Shown: positions 45,042 to 52,865, numbered from the stretch's first letter. The stretch: DNA of 52,865 nt from UBA5336 sp964492485 (GCA_964492485.1 CAZBKM010000018.1:1-52865), one strand, 5' to 3'. Numbers and translations are program-made. The notes: a model not told the origin generated them from the sequence alone.

Positions 45042-46676
45042 TCAGACCAGGCGGCTATGCTTCACGGCGGCCGCGATGAAGGATTTGAAAAGGGGGTGCG
45101 GCTCGAATGGCCGCGACTTCAGCTCGGGATGGAACTGCACGCCGATGAACCAGGGATGGCCGGGGATCTCGAAGATTTCGGGCAGCTTGCCGTCCGGCGA
45201 CAGGCCGGAGAACAGCACACCGGCCTCTTCCAGGCGGGCCATGTAGTCCACGTTGACCTCGTAACGGTGGCGGTGGCGTTCGCTGATCTCGTCGCGGCCA
45301 TAGATCGCGCGGACCCTTGAGCCCTCTCGCAGCACCGCGGGGTAGGCGCCGAGCCGCATGGTGCCGCCCTTGTCGCTGTTGGCGGTGCGCTGCTCCTTGA
45401 CGTTGCCGCGCGTCCATTCCTCCATCAGCGCGACGATCGGCTCCTCGGCCGCGCCGAATTCGGTCGTCGAGGCGAGTTCGATGCCCGCCATGTGGCGCGC
45501 CGCCTCGATGACGGAGAGCTGCATGCCGTAACAGATGCCGAAGCAGGGCACCTGGCGTTCGCGCGCGAACCGGGCCGCGCGCATCTTGCCATGCGCGCCC
45601 CGCTCGCCGAATCCGCCTGGCAGGAGAATGCCGTGGATGCCCTCCAGCAGATCCAGCGACTGGGATTCGTCGTCGAACTGTTCGGAATCGATCAGCCGGA
45701 TCTGCACCTTCACCTGGTTGGCGATCCCGCCATGGGTCAGCGCTTCCATCACGGATTTGTAGGCATCCGGCACATCGGTATACTTGCCCACGAGGCCGAT
45801 ACAGACCTCGCCATCGGGGTTGTGGATCGTGTGGGCGATCGTCTCCCAGCGGGTCAGGTCAGGGCGCGGCGCCCCCTCCAGTCCGAAATGGGCGAGCACT
45901 TCGGTGTCCAGCCCTTCATTGTGGTAGGTTGCCGGCACATCGTAGATATGACCGACGTCGCGTGCCTCGATCACGCTGGTGGGTCTGACATTGCAGAAGC
46001 TGGCGATCTTGTGTTTCTCCGTCTCCGGGATTTCCCGGTCGCAGCGGCACAGGAGCACGTCCGGCTGGATGCCGATCGAGCGCAGCTCCTTGACCGAGTG
46101 CTGGGTCGGCTTGGTCTTCATCTCGCCCGCGCTGGCGATGTAGGGCAGAAGCGTCAGGTGAATGAACACGGCCCGTTTCGGGCCAAGCTCCTGACCGAGC
46201 TGACGGATCGCCTCGAAGAAGGGCAGGCCCTCGATGTCACCGACCGTCCCACCGATCTCGCACAGGACGAAGTCCACATCCGGGCCCGGGTCGGCCAGGA
46301 TGAACTCCTTGATGCTGTCGGTGACGTGGGGAATGACCTGGATCGTCGCGCCGAGATAGTCGCCCCGGCGTTCCCGTTCCAGGATATTCATGTAGATCTG
46401 GCCGGTGGTGATATTGTCGGACTTGCGCGCGGACACGCCCGTGAAGCGCTCATAGTGCCCAAGGTCGAGATCGGTCTCTGCCCCGTCATCGGTGACGAAC
46501 ACCTCGCCATGCTGGCGTGGCGACATGGTGCCCGGATCGACGTTCAGATACGGGTCGAGCTTGCGCAGCCGCACGCCATAGCCGCGCGCCTGGAGGAGGG
46601 CGCCCAGCGCCGCCGATGCAATGCCTTTTCCGAGCGAGGAAACCACGCCGCCCGTGATGAAGATGTAGCGGATCAT
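45042..46676 (-). CDS. pyrG: CTP synthase
   Basis: Makes CTP from UTP with glutamine as nitrogen donor. The 544-residue protein has the N-terminal synthase domain (YIFITGGVVSSLGKGIASA and LDPYLNVDPGTM) and the C-terminal class I glutamine amidotransferase domain with Cys in CFGICYGMQ (about residue 380) and His/Glu in GVQFHPELKSRP (about 515). Length is standard. It follows secG on the minus strand after about 60 bases and may be part of a tpiA-secG-pyrG transcript. Confidence 0.97.
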   Translation of the reverse strand: MIRYIFITGGVVSSLGKGIASAALGALLQARGYGVRLRKLDPYLNVDPGTMSPRQHGEVFVTDDGAETDLDLGHYERFTGVSARKSDNITTGQIYMNILERERRGDYLGATIQVIPHVTDSIKEFILADPGPDVDFVLCEIGGTVGDIEGLPFFEAIRQLGQELGPKRAVFIHLTLLPYIASAGEMKTKPTQHSVKELRSIGIQPDVLLCRCDREIPETEKHKIASFCNVRPTSVIEARDVGHIYDVPATYHNEGLDTEVLAHFGLEGAPRPDLTRWETIAHTIHNPDGEVCIGLVGKYTDVPDAYKSVMEALTHGGIANQVKVQIRLIDSEQFDDESQSLDLLEGIHGILLPGGFGERGAHGKMRAARFARERQVPCFGICYGMQLSVIEAARHMAGIELASTTEFGAAEEPIVALMEEWTRGNVKEQRTANSDKGGTMRLGAYPAVLREGSRVRAIYGRDEISERHRHRYEVNVDYMARLEEAGVLFSGLSPDGKLPEIFEIPGHPWFIGVQFHPELKSRPFEPHPLFKSFIAAAVKHSRLV

Positions 46677-46738
46677 GGAACCTCAAATTGCCCTGATTCG
46701 CGCCGGCTGGCGCGGGCTCCAGAAACGGGTCCCGCCGG

Positions 46739-47215
46739 TCAGCGCGGCGGTGCCTCCTCTCGCGGCGCCTCGCTGAGCGGATCGCCCGGTCCCGCGTCGG
46801 TACCGCCCGACGATGGCTGCGTGGCCGTGTCGCCTCCTGCGTCGCCCGGCCCGGCTTGTGCGGGCTCGCTGGCCAGCGGGTCATCGAGAAGCGGCTGATC
46901 CGGATCGAGCAGGTCGCGCGCGGGCGCACCCTCGCGCGCCTCGCCCGTCTCCGCCTCGAGCGCGCGTTCCACGTCGGTGCGCTGGTCGCTGCCGCGGCTG
47001 GCCATGGTTGTCAGCACCAGGCTGGTCAGGAAGAAGATCCCGCCGAAAATGATCGTCGTGCGTACGAGCGCGCTTGCGGCGCCGCGTCCGGACACCAGCC
47101 CGCCGCCGCCACCGCCACCCATACCCAGGGCGCCGCCCTCCGAGCGCTGCAGCAGCACCACGGCGGTCAGCGCCACACAGGCGAGGATGTGAACTACCAG
47201 GATAACGTTCTGCAT
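46739..47215 (-). CDS. secG: Protein translocase subunit SecG
   Basis: Auxiliary subunit of the SecYEG protein channel. The 158-residue product has two helices (about residues 2-20 and 52-72) around a glycine-rich cytoplasmic loop, GALGMGGGGGGGLVSGRG, typical of SecG. The remaining half, from about residue 75, is a low-complexity acidic and Pro/Gly-rich tail. I chose the ATG at 47215, with GGAAGG just upstream, over a TTG at 47227. tpiA is 88 bases upstream on the same strand. Confidence 0.93.
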   Translation of the reverse strand: MQNVILVVHILACVALTAVVLLQRSEGGALGMGGGGGGGLVSGRGAASALVRTTIIFGGIFFLTSLVLTTMASRGSDQRTDVERALEAETGEAREGAPARDLLDPDQPLLDDPLASEPAQAGPGDAGGDTATQPSSGGTDAGPGDPLSEAPREEAPPR

Positions 47216-47303
47216 GGAGCCTTCCAATATCAGCCCGCGCCCATACGCTCAAACCGGCCGCGGGCCAAGCCCCAGCCGGAACCGCGCATGACGCGAAAGG
47301 CGC

Positions 47304-48050
47304 TCAGGTCGCTTCTGCGTAGATCGCGAGCAGTTCGTCGGCTTTCAAGCTTGCCCCACCGATCAGCCCGCCATTGACCTCAGGCACCGCCAGGATCTCT
47401 GCCGCATTGGCGGGCTTCAGCGATCCGCCATAAAGAATGGGCGCATCGCGCCCGGCCTGGCCGAAGCGCTGGGCGAGCTGCGCACGGATCGCGCCATGCA
47501 CCTGCGCGATCTGGTCGGAGGTCGGGGTTCGGCCGGTGCCGATCGCCCAGACCGGTTCGTAGGCGACGACGAAAGGCAGGTCGACAATGTCATCGGGCAC
47601 GGAGCCTGCGACCTGCTGCGAGACCACGTCCAGGGTTGCGCCGGCATCGCGCGCAGCGAGGGTTTCCCCGACGCAGATGATCGGAGTGAGACCTGCCCGC
47701 CGGGCCGCGCGGGCCTGTGCGGCGACTTGGGCGTCATCCTCGCCATGGTCGCTGCGACGCTCCGAATGGCCGACGATCACGTAGCGGGCCCCGGCATCGG
47801 CCAGCATCTCCGCCGAAACGTCACCGGTATGGGCGCCAGACGACGCCGGATGGCAGGTCTGTCCGCCCACCATGAGTGGCGTGCCCTCCGCCATCAGCGC
47901 CATCGCCCGGACGAGGGTCGCGGGCGGACAGATGACGCAGTCGGCCCGATCGTGCAGGGGAGAGAGGCCCCGGGCAACGGCCTCGGCGTCCTCCAGGGCA
48001 GCGGCAAGGCCGTTCATCTTCCAATTGCCCGCGATCAGCGTCCTTACCAC
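47304..48050 (-). CDS. tpiA: Triose-phosphate isomerase
   Basis: Interconverts dihydroxyacetone phosphate and glyceraldehyde 3-phosphate. The 248-residue TIM barrel has LIAGNWKMNG at the start, the catalytic His in IVGHSERR (about residue 93) and catalytic Glu in VAYEPVWAIGTG (about 163), plus the phosphate-binding YGGSLKPAN and GGLIGGASL. I chose the GTG at 48050, giving MVRTLIAGNWK. A TTG at 48071 would add seven atypical residues. It is divergent from ppiD. Confidence 0.95.
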   Translation of the reverse strand: MVRTLIAGNWKMNGLAAALEDAEAVARGLSPLHDRADCVICPPATLVRAMALMAEGTPLMVGGQTCHPASSGAHTGDVSAEMLADAGARYVIVGHSERRSDHGEDDAQVAAQARAARRAGLTPIICVGETLAARDAGATLDVVSQQVAGSVPDDIVDLPFVVAYEPVWAIGTGRTPTSDQIAQVHGAIRAQLAQRFGQAGRDAPILYGGSLKPANAAEILAVPEVNGGLIGGASLKADELLAIYAEAT

Positions 48051-48065
48051 CGTCCAGCCCTTCCC

Positions 48066-48094
48066 TTGCAAGTCAATTCGCGCTCGCCTAGCAA
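48066..48094 (+). promoter_or_regulatory. Candidate ppiD-trpEG promoter
   Basis: TTGCAA and TAGCAA separated by 17 bases lie in the 85-base gap between the divergent tpiA and ppiD starts, about 40 bases before the ppiD ATG. The match to a housekeeping promoter is moderate. Confidence 0.3.
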
Positions 48095-48135
48095 GCGTCC
48101 AGTCCTTTCACAAGCGGCCGCGAGGTCATCCCCAC

Positions 48136-50043
48136 ATGCTCACCCTGATGCGCGAAATGCTCCGCTCGAAACTGTCGGGGGTCCTGTTCGCCCTGATCAT
48201 CGTCTCGATGGCGGTCTGGGGGGTGTCCGACATCTTCTCCGGCCGGCTCGGCCAGGATCTGGTCCAGGCGGGAGATCGGCGCTACGGCGCGCAGGATCTC
48301 GATCGGTCGCTGGAACGGTTTCTCGCCAATCAGCGCAACCAGGGCGGCCCCGCGCTCAGTCCTGCCCAGGCGGTGGAACGCGGGATCGTCGACCAGATCT
48401 TTGCCGTCGAGGCGGCGCGCCTTGCCAATCTGGGCTTTGCAGAGCGCATCGGCGCGCGCGCGACGACCGATGCGGTCATGGCCGATATCCGCGAGACGGA
48501 GGCCTTCACGGCGCCGGGCACGGACCAGTTCAGCGTGGACGCCTATCGCCGCGTCCTCAGCCTCAACAATCTGACGCCTGCGCTCTACGAACAGGACGTG
48601 CGCGACAGCCAGACCCTTCAGCATCTGGCCGGTGCGGCGGCGGCCGGGCTGCAGGCGCCGCGTGTCCTGTCGCGGGTGCGGGCGATCTATCTCCGACAGG
48701 GCCGCGAGGCGGCCTGGCTGGCGGTGACGCCGGCGCTGGCGGGCGCACCGGAGGCCCCTGATGCCGAGACGCTGCGGTCCTATTACGAGACCAATATCGA
48801 TCGGTTCCGGCGACCCGAACAGCGCGCTGTGGCGCTGGTTGATGTGTCGCCGGAGGACTATCTCCACCGGGTCGAGGTGGCGGAAGAGGATCTGCGTGCG
48901 GCGTATGAAGCCGCCAAGACCCGCCGCTTTTCCGGTACGCCGGAGCGCAGCCTGACGGAGGTCGTGACCCGTGACGAGCGAACGGCCCGCGACATCTTCG
49001 GCCGGCTGGCGGCCGGTGCCGAACCGGCGAGCCTGGGAGGCGATGGCGTGGTCCGGCGAACGAGCCGCACCCTGGCGCGCAGCGACGTTCAGAACGAGAC
49101 CATTGCCGAGACCCTGTTTGCCAGCGGTGCCCAGCCCGGGGCCCTGGCCGGTCCGGTGCAGCAGCCCGATGGCACCTGGCTCGTGGCGCGCCTGGAGCGG
49201 ATCGTCCCCGGCGAGGTGCAGCCCTTCGAGGACGTGCGAGACGATCTCGAAGCGGAGATCGCAAGGGTCGAGGCGGAGCGGATCTACTATGACGAAACCG
49301 CCGACCTCGGAGACCTCATCGGGCGTGGCCTGACGTTGAGGGCCATCGCGGCCGACCTCGCCGTGCCGTATCTGCGGGTTCTACCGGTCACGGCACAAGG
49401 CGGAACGCTAGGGGGACGGCGTTTCGAGTGGCTGAGCGAGTCCACCGAGATGCTGGAGGCACTGTTCGCGCTCGATGCAGGCGAGGTGACCAATCCCTTT
49501 ACCGACGAGACGCGAACCCGGCTGGCGGCTGTCGAGCAGGTCATCCCTCCCAGCACGCCCCCTTTCGAGGAGATGGAGGCAGAAGTGCGTGCGGCCTATA
49601 TGGCTGAAGCACGCGAAACCCGCGTCCGCGACCAGGCCGAGGCGCTGAAGGCGCGGCTCGACGCGGGTGAGAGCCTGGACGCCCTGGCCGGCGAATTGGG
49701 CGCGAACGTTCGTTCGACGGGGGGGCTCGTGTCGCGGGAGACCTTCGCCGGCGAGATGCCCCAGGCCCTCGCACAGGCCGTCTTTCAGGGCGAGGCGGGC
49801 GATACGCTGACGGTTCCTGGTCCCGACGGCACCAGTGTCCTTCTGGCGCGCATCGTTCGCGTGGAGACGCCCGACGCCGGCGACCTCGCCGACCTTGAGC
49901 GCCAGCAGGCGGCCGCACTGACCAGTGCGCTGCGCCAGGATCTTCTGCAGGCGCTGGAAGCCGATGTGCGCGAGGCGATCCCGTTCGAGCGCGACCTCCA
50001 GGGCGTCGAGCGCTTCAAGGCGCAGATCCTGGACCAGTCATGA
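48136..50043 (+). CDS. PpiD/SurA-type membrane-anchored peptidyl-prolyl isomerase
   Basis: A periplasmic folding factor held in the inner membrane. The 635-residue product has one N-terminal helix (LSGVLFALIIVSMAVWGVSDIF, about residues 12-33), a SurA_N-like helical domain (about 35-180), a middle region that should hold the parvulin domain (about 235-370) and a long helical C-terminus. The parvulin active-site residues are not obvious to me, so catalytic activity is unsure. The ATG at 48136 fits the family, and an upstream open extension lies across tpiA. It ends in an ATGA overlap with trpE. Confidence 0.85.
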   Translation: MLTLMREMLRSKLSGVLFALIIVSMAVWGVSDIFSGRLGQDLVQAGDRRYGAQDLDRSLERFLANQRNQGGPALSPAQAVERGIVDQIFAVEAARLANLGFAERIGARATTDAVMADIRETEAFTAPGTDQFSVDAYRRVLSLNNLTPALYEQDVRDSQTLQHLAGAAAAGLQAPRVLSRVRAIYLRQGREAAWLAVTPALAGAPEAPDAETLRSYYETNIDRFRRPEQRAVALVDVSPEDYLHRVEVAEEDLRAAYEAAKTRRFSGTPERSLTEVVTRDERTARDIFGRLAAGAEPASLGGDGVVRRTSRTLARSDVQNETIAETLFASGAQPGALAGPVQQPDGTWLVARLERIVPGEVQPFEDVRDDLEAEIARVEAERIYYDETADLGDLIGRGLTLRAIAADLAVPYLRVLPVTAQGGTLGGRRFEWLSESTEMLEALFALDAGEVTNPFTDETRTRLAAVEQVIPPSTPPFEEMEAEVRAAYMAEARETRVRDQAEALKARLDAGESLDALAGELGANVRSTGGLVSRETFAGEMPQALAQAVFQGEAGDTLTVPGPDGTSVLLARIVRVETPDAGDLADLERQQAAALTSALRQDLLQALEADVREAIPFERDLQGVERFKAQILDQS

Positions 50044-51473
50044 CGCGCGACAGGCTGATCGTCCGCCGGCGCATCGGCGATCTGGAAACAACCGTCGGCG
50101 CGCTGTTGAAGCTGGGACCCGACCAGCCGGGAACGTTCCTGTTCGAATCGATTCAAGGCGGGGAACGGCTTGGCAGATACTCCTTTATCGGGCTCGATCC
50201 GCTGGTCTGGTTCCGGATCGTGGACGGCCGTGCGGAGCGGTCTGACCGGGCGGACTTCCGCGACGCCGTGCATCAGGCCGGGGATCCGGTCACGGCGCTT
50301 CGTGCGTTCGCCGCCAGTGCCCGGGCCGATGCCGACGAGGCGCTGCCGCCCATGGGGTCGGGTGCCTTCGGCTATGTGGGCTATGACATGATCCGCCATG
50401 TGGAGCCGGTCGCGATCACGGCGCCCGATACGCTTGGTGTTCCGGAAACGCTGTTGACCATTCCGCGCCTGGTGATCGTCTTCGACCACCTCTACCAGGA
50501 ACTGATCCTCGTGGCGCGCCATCGCGCCGGTGAACCCGACAGTGCCGCCACGGACGCGCTCGACGCTCTGGAGCTGCGCCTCGATGCGCCGATGCCCATG
50601 CCGCCGCGAAGCCATGGCCAGACGGAGGCGCTGACCTTTACGTCCAATACGAGCCAGGAGCGCTATTTCGAGATGGTGGAGCAGGCGAAGACCTATGTCC
50701 GCGCCGGCGACATCTTCCAGGTGGTCCCCAGCCAAAGGTTCAGCGCGCCCTACCGCCGCCGCACGGTGTCGTTCTACCGCGCCCTGCGCCGGCTCAATCC
50801 CTCGGCCTTCATGTTCCACATGGCGCTGGGACCGGTGACCCTTGTCGGATCCAGTCCGGAGATTCTGGTGCGCGTCCGCGACGGACGGGTCGCCATCCGG
50901 CCGATCGCCGGCACGCGTCCACGCTCCGGCGATCCGGCAGAAGACGCCCGGCGGGCGGCAGACCTGCTCGCCGACGAGAAGGAGCGCTCCGAACACCTGA
51001 TGCTGCTGGATCTGGGTCGCAACGATGTCGGTCGGGTCGCGGCCTATGGCAGCGTCGAGGTCACGGAACGGTTCGTGGTCGAGCGCTACAGTCATGTCAT
51101 GCACATCGTCTCCCATGTGGAGGGTGACCTGCGCGACGGTCTGGATGCCGTGGACGCGCTGCTGGCGGGATTTCCGGCAGGCACGGTGTCGGGTGCGCCG
51201 AAGATCCGCGCGATGCAGATCATCGACGAACTGGAAAGTGCGCGCAGGGGTATCTATGGAGGTGCCGTGGGATATTTCGGATGGAATGGCGATCTGGACA
51301 CCTGCATCGCCCTGCGCACGGCGGTGTTCAAGGACGGTCAGATCCATGTCCAGGCGGGCGGGGGCGTGGTGCTGGACAGCGACCCGCAATACGAGTTCGA
51401 CGAGACCCTGCACAAGGCCGGCGCACTGAAGCGGGCGGCCGGTCTGGCCGCCGCGTTCGAGCATGACCAATGA
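50040..51473 (+). CDS. trpE: Anthranilate synthase component I
   Basis: Makes anthranilate from chorismate with TrpG supplying ammonia. The 477-residue protein has the N-terminal allosteric element FLFESIQGGERLGRYSFIG (about residues 37-55), the YVRAGDIFQVVPSQRF motif, the IRPIAGTRPRS loop (about 285-295), ERSEHLMLLDLGRNDVGRV and the C-terminal GGGVVLDSDPQYEFDET. It is slightly short for the family but all core motifs are present. It is coupled to ppiD upstream and trpG downstream by ATGA overlaps, so no leader-peptide attenuator fits directly before it. Confidence 0.95.
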   Translation: MTRDRLIVRRRIGDLETTVGALLKLGPDQPGTFLFESIQGGERLGRYSFIGLDPLVWFRIVDGRAERSDRADFRDAVHQAGDPVTALRAFAASARADADEALPPMGSGAFGYVGYDMIRHVEPVAITAPDTLGVPETLLTIPRLVIVFDHLYQELILVARHRAGEPDSAATDALDALELRLDAPMPMPPRSHGQTEALTFTSNTSQERYFEMVEQAKTYVRAGDIFQVVPSQRFSAPYRRRTVSFYRALRRLNPSAFMFHMALGPVTLVGSSPEILVRVRDGRVAIRPIAGTRPRSGDPAEDARRAADLLADEKERSEHLMLLDLGRNDVGRVAAYGSVEVTERFVVERYSHVMHIVSHVEGDLRDGLDAVDALLAGFPAGTVSGAPKIRAMQIIDELESARRGIYGGAVGYFGWNGDLDTCIALRTAVFKDGQIHVQAGGGVVLDSDPQYEFDETLHKAGALKRAAGLAAAFEHDQ

Positions 51474-52045
51474 TCCTCGTCATCGACAATTACGACAGCT
51501 TCACCTGGAACCTCGTGCATTATCTCGAGGAAATCGGCGGGCGCACGGACGTCCACCGCAACGACCGTATCAGCGTGGCCGAGGCGCTGGACCGAAAGCC
51601 CGAGGCGGTGGTGCTGTCACCTGGCCCCTGCACGCCGAACGAGGCGGGGATCTGCGTCGACCTGGTCCGCGCGGCGCCCGCCGACCTGCCGATCCTGGGC
51701 GTCTGCCTGGGCCACCAGGCGATCGGGCAGGCCTTTGGCGGCACGGTCCGCCAGGCCAAGGAGATTCGCCACGGCAAGATCTCCACGATCCATCAGAGCG
51801 GGGGCGACCTGTTCCAGGGCCTGCCGTCGGCCTTCGACGTGGTCCGCTATCACAGCCTTTCGGTGCTCGACGATGGTCTGCCCGGCGTGCTGCACGTGGA
51901 TGCGCGTACGGGTGACGGTGACATCATGGCGCTGCACCATGTCGACCGGCCCGTCTACGGTGTCCAGTTCCATCCCGAGAGCATCCTGACGGAGCACGGC
52001 CACGCTCTTTTGCGGAACTTCATGGCCAAGGTGGCGGGGAGGTAG
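51470..52045 (+). CDS. trpG: Anthranilate synthase component II (glutamine amidotransferase)
   Basis: Releases ammonia from glutamine for TrpE. The 191-residue class I amidotransferase has DNYDSFTWNLVHYL at the start, LSPGPCTPNEAG, the nucleophile Cys in GVCLGHQAIGQAFGG (about residue 80) and the His/Glu pair in YGVQFHPESILTEHG (about 163-177). The protein could also serve p-aminobenzoate synthesis (PabA role), as in many bacteria with one such subunit, but the coupling to trpE favours tryptophan. It is the last gene before repeat copy B. Confidence 0.95.
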   Translation: MILVIDNYDSFTWNLVHYLEEIGGRTDVHRNDRISVAEALDRKPEAVVLSPGPCTPNEAGICVDLVRAAPADLPILGVCLGHQAIGQAFGGTVRQAKEIRHGKISTIHQSGGDLFQGLPSAFDVVRYHSLSVLDDGLPGVLHVDARTGDGDIMALHHVDRPVYGVQFHPESILTEHGHALLRNFMAKVAGR

Positions 52046-52061
52046 CCCCGCGCCCCAAAGC

Positions 52062-52266
52062 GCCGGCCTTTCGTTTCACTCCAGACCGTCGCTTTTTTTG
52101 ATTGTTCTTGCGCAAGTCTCCGTTCGCAACCGAGGCTGTTTGCTCCGAAATTGCTCTGGCGCATCTTGCTCTGGCGTATCTTCAAGTCGATCAGACCCGG
52201 TGAAAATGCGTCAGAGTCTTGTCTTTGAGCAGTTTTTTAACGCGAACCGGTGCCCACTTCGCTTGA
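52062..52266 (-). repeat. Dispersed modular repeat, copy B (after trmFO)
   Basis: Read on the minus strand it begins about eight bases after the trmFO stop. Module 1 (52264-52239) has AAGCGAAGTGGGCACCGG and TTCGCG. A module-3 equivalent (52240-52171) ends in GACTTGAAGATACGCCA. A short GAGCAAGATGCGCC link follows, then module 2 (52157-52062), sharing CTCGGTTGCGAACGGA and GGTCTGGAGTG with copy A. The order is 1-3-2, unlike copy A. It fills the gap between the converging trpG and trmFO. Confidence 0.8.
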
Positions 52267-52273
52267 ACTTGCA

Positions 52274-52865
52274 TTACTCGGCCGCCACGCGCGACGTCTC
52301 GTGTGTTGCGAGCCAGGCATCCATATCATTCAGCGCGCGTTCGGCGAGGGCGGCCTTGCGCGCCGGGCCCTTGGCCTTGCCCTTGAGCCTGCGGCCCTCG
52401 CCGTCATGGGTCGGCGGTTCGGCAAGCGGCGGGAAAAGGCCGAAATTCACGTTCATCGGCTGGAAGCTTGAACCGGCCTGCAGGTGGCCGCCCGTGATGT
52501 GGGCGAGCAGGCTTCCGATCGCCGTGGTGGTGGGCGGCGGGTCGATTGGCCGGCCAAGCCGCTCCATCGCGGCGAATCGGCCTGCCAGGAGGCCCATGGC
52601 CGCGCTTTCCACATAGCCTTCGACGCCCGTCACCTGTCCGGCGAAGCGCAGGCGCGGCATCGATTTCAGACGTAACCGGTCGTCGAGCAGCTTGGGCGAG
52701 TTCAGGAAGGTGTTGCGGTGAATGCCGCCGAGGCGCGCGAACCGGGCTCCCTCGAGGCCGGGGATCAGGCGGAACACCTCGGCCTGGGCGCCGTAGCGCA
52801 ACTTGGTCTGGAAGCCGACCATGTTCCACAGCGTGCCATGCTTGTTGTCCTGGCGCAGTTGCACC
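52274..52865 (-). CDS. trmFO: tRNA (uracil-5-)-methyltransferase TrmFO (partial, C-terminal part)
   Basis: A folate- and FAD-dependent enzyme that makes 5-methyluridine at position 54 of tRNA. The window holds the last 196 residues and the gene runs off the right edge. Family landmarks are GFQTKLRYGAQAEVFRLIPG, ARLGGIHRNTFLNSPKLL, LRFAGQVTGVEGYVESAAMG and the late HITGGHLQAGSSFQPMNVNFG. The gene converges on trpG and its stop is followed at once by repeat copy B. Confidence 0.93.
   Translation of the reverse strand, partial: VQLRQDNKHGTLWNMVGFQTKLRYGAQAEVFRLIPGLEGARFARLGGIHRNTFLNSPKLLDDRLRLKSMPRLRFAGQVTGVEGYVESAAMGLLAGRFAAMERLGRPIDPPPTTTAIGSLLAHITGGHLQAGSSFQPMNVNFGLFPPLAEPPTHDGEGRRLKGKAKGPARKAALAERALNDMDAWLATHETSRVAAE

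Noticed and set aside
49900..50040. trp attenuator or leader peptide before trpE
   Set aside because: trpE starts inside the ppiD stop codon, so the upstream DNA is ppiD coding sequence, with no Trp-rich short frame.
1..52865. CRISPR arrays, IS elements, integrases, toxin-antitoxin or defence genes, tRNA or rRNA genes
   Set aside because: Looked for along both strands by eye. No regular spaced repeats, transposase motifs, cloverleaf-like segments or defence-family motifs were recognised.

Overview
This is a GC-rich, gene-dense chromosomal window of about 53 kb from an alphaproteobacterium. The call rests on the short bacterial-type ProS, LpxI instead of LpxH, TrmFO, RNase J beside methylmalonyl-CoA epimerase, a DUF1467 protein, and a GTTC-N7-GTTC LexA box. 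The overall order (nuo, birA-coaX-rnj, proS-lol, dnaE, rpsB-tsf-pyrH-frr-uppS-cdsA-dxr-rseP-bamA-lpx, gltA-gltX-comEC-lexA) is the one I recall from Caulobacter and its relatives. I cannot name an order or genus. Nearly everything is core housekeeping. I see no IS element, prophage, CRISPR array, rRNA or tRNA gene.

Layout. (1) 1-17.9 kb, plus strand: the end of an unidentified gene, a DUF2283 protein and a small membrane protein, then nuoG-H-I-J-K-L-M-N (respiratory complex I), birA, coaX, rnj, mce, a DUF1467 protein, proS, lolC/E and lolD. Many of these genes overlap by 1-4 bases, and a good intrinsic terminator follows lolD. (2) 18.0-21.4 kb: dnaE, from a TTG start. (3) 21.4-36.0 kb, plus strand: rpsB-tsf, then pyrH-frr-uppS-cdsA-dxr-rseP-bamA-skp-lpxD-lpxA-lpxI-lpxB, linking translation, isoprenoid/phospholipid precursors, outer-membrane protein assembly and lipid A synthesis. 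fabZ, usually between lpxD and lpxA, is absent. (4) 36.2-39.1 kb, minus strand: gltX-gltA. comEC diverges from gltX with no bases between the two start codons. (5) 41.6-48.05 kb, minus strand: tpiA, secG, pyrG, sugE, rpmF, trpD, trpC, lexA. (6) 48.1-52.0 kb, plus strand: ppiD, trpE and trpG, coupled by ATGA overlaps. The window ends inside trmFO (minus strand).

The most unusual feature is a dispersed modular repeat. Two long copies (41286-41478 and 52062-52266) are inverted relative to each other and carry the same three modules in different order. Two shorter relatives follow tsf and gltA. All four start at or just after a stop codon and lie in the same orientation relative to the gene before them. 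The two long copies bracket a 10.5-kb block holding lexA and all four trp genes, which are split into two opposed groups. No clear new multi-gene system was found. The points most worth checking are this repeat family, the LexA box that resets the lexA start, the altered TrpD motif, the missing fabZ and several strong hairpins in leaders or intergenic gaps.
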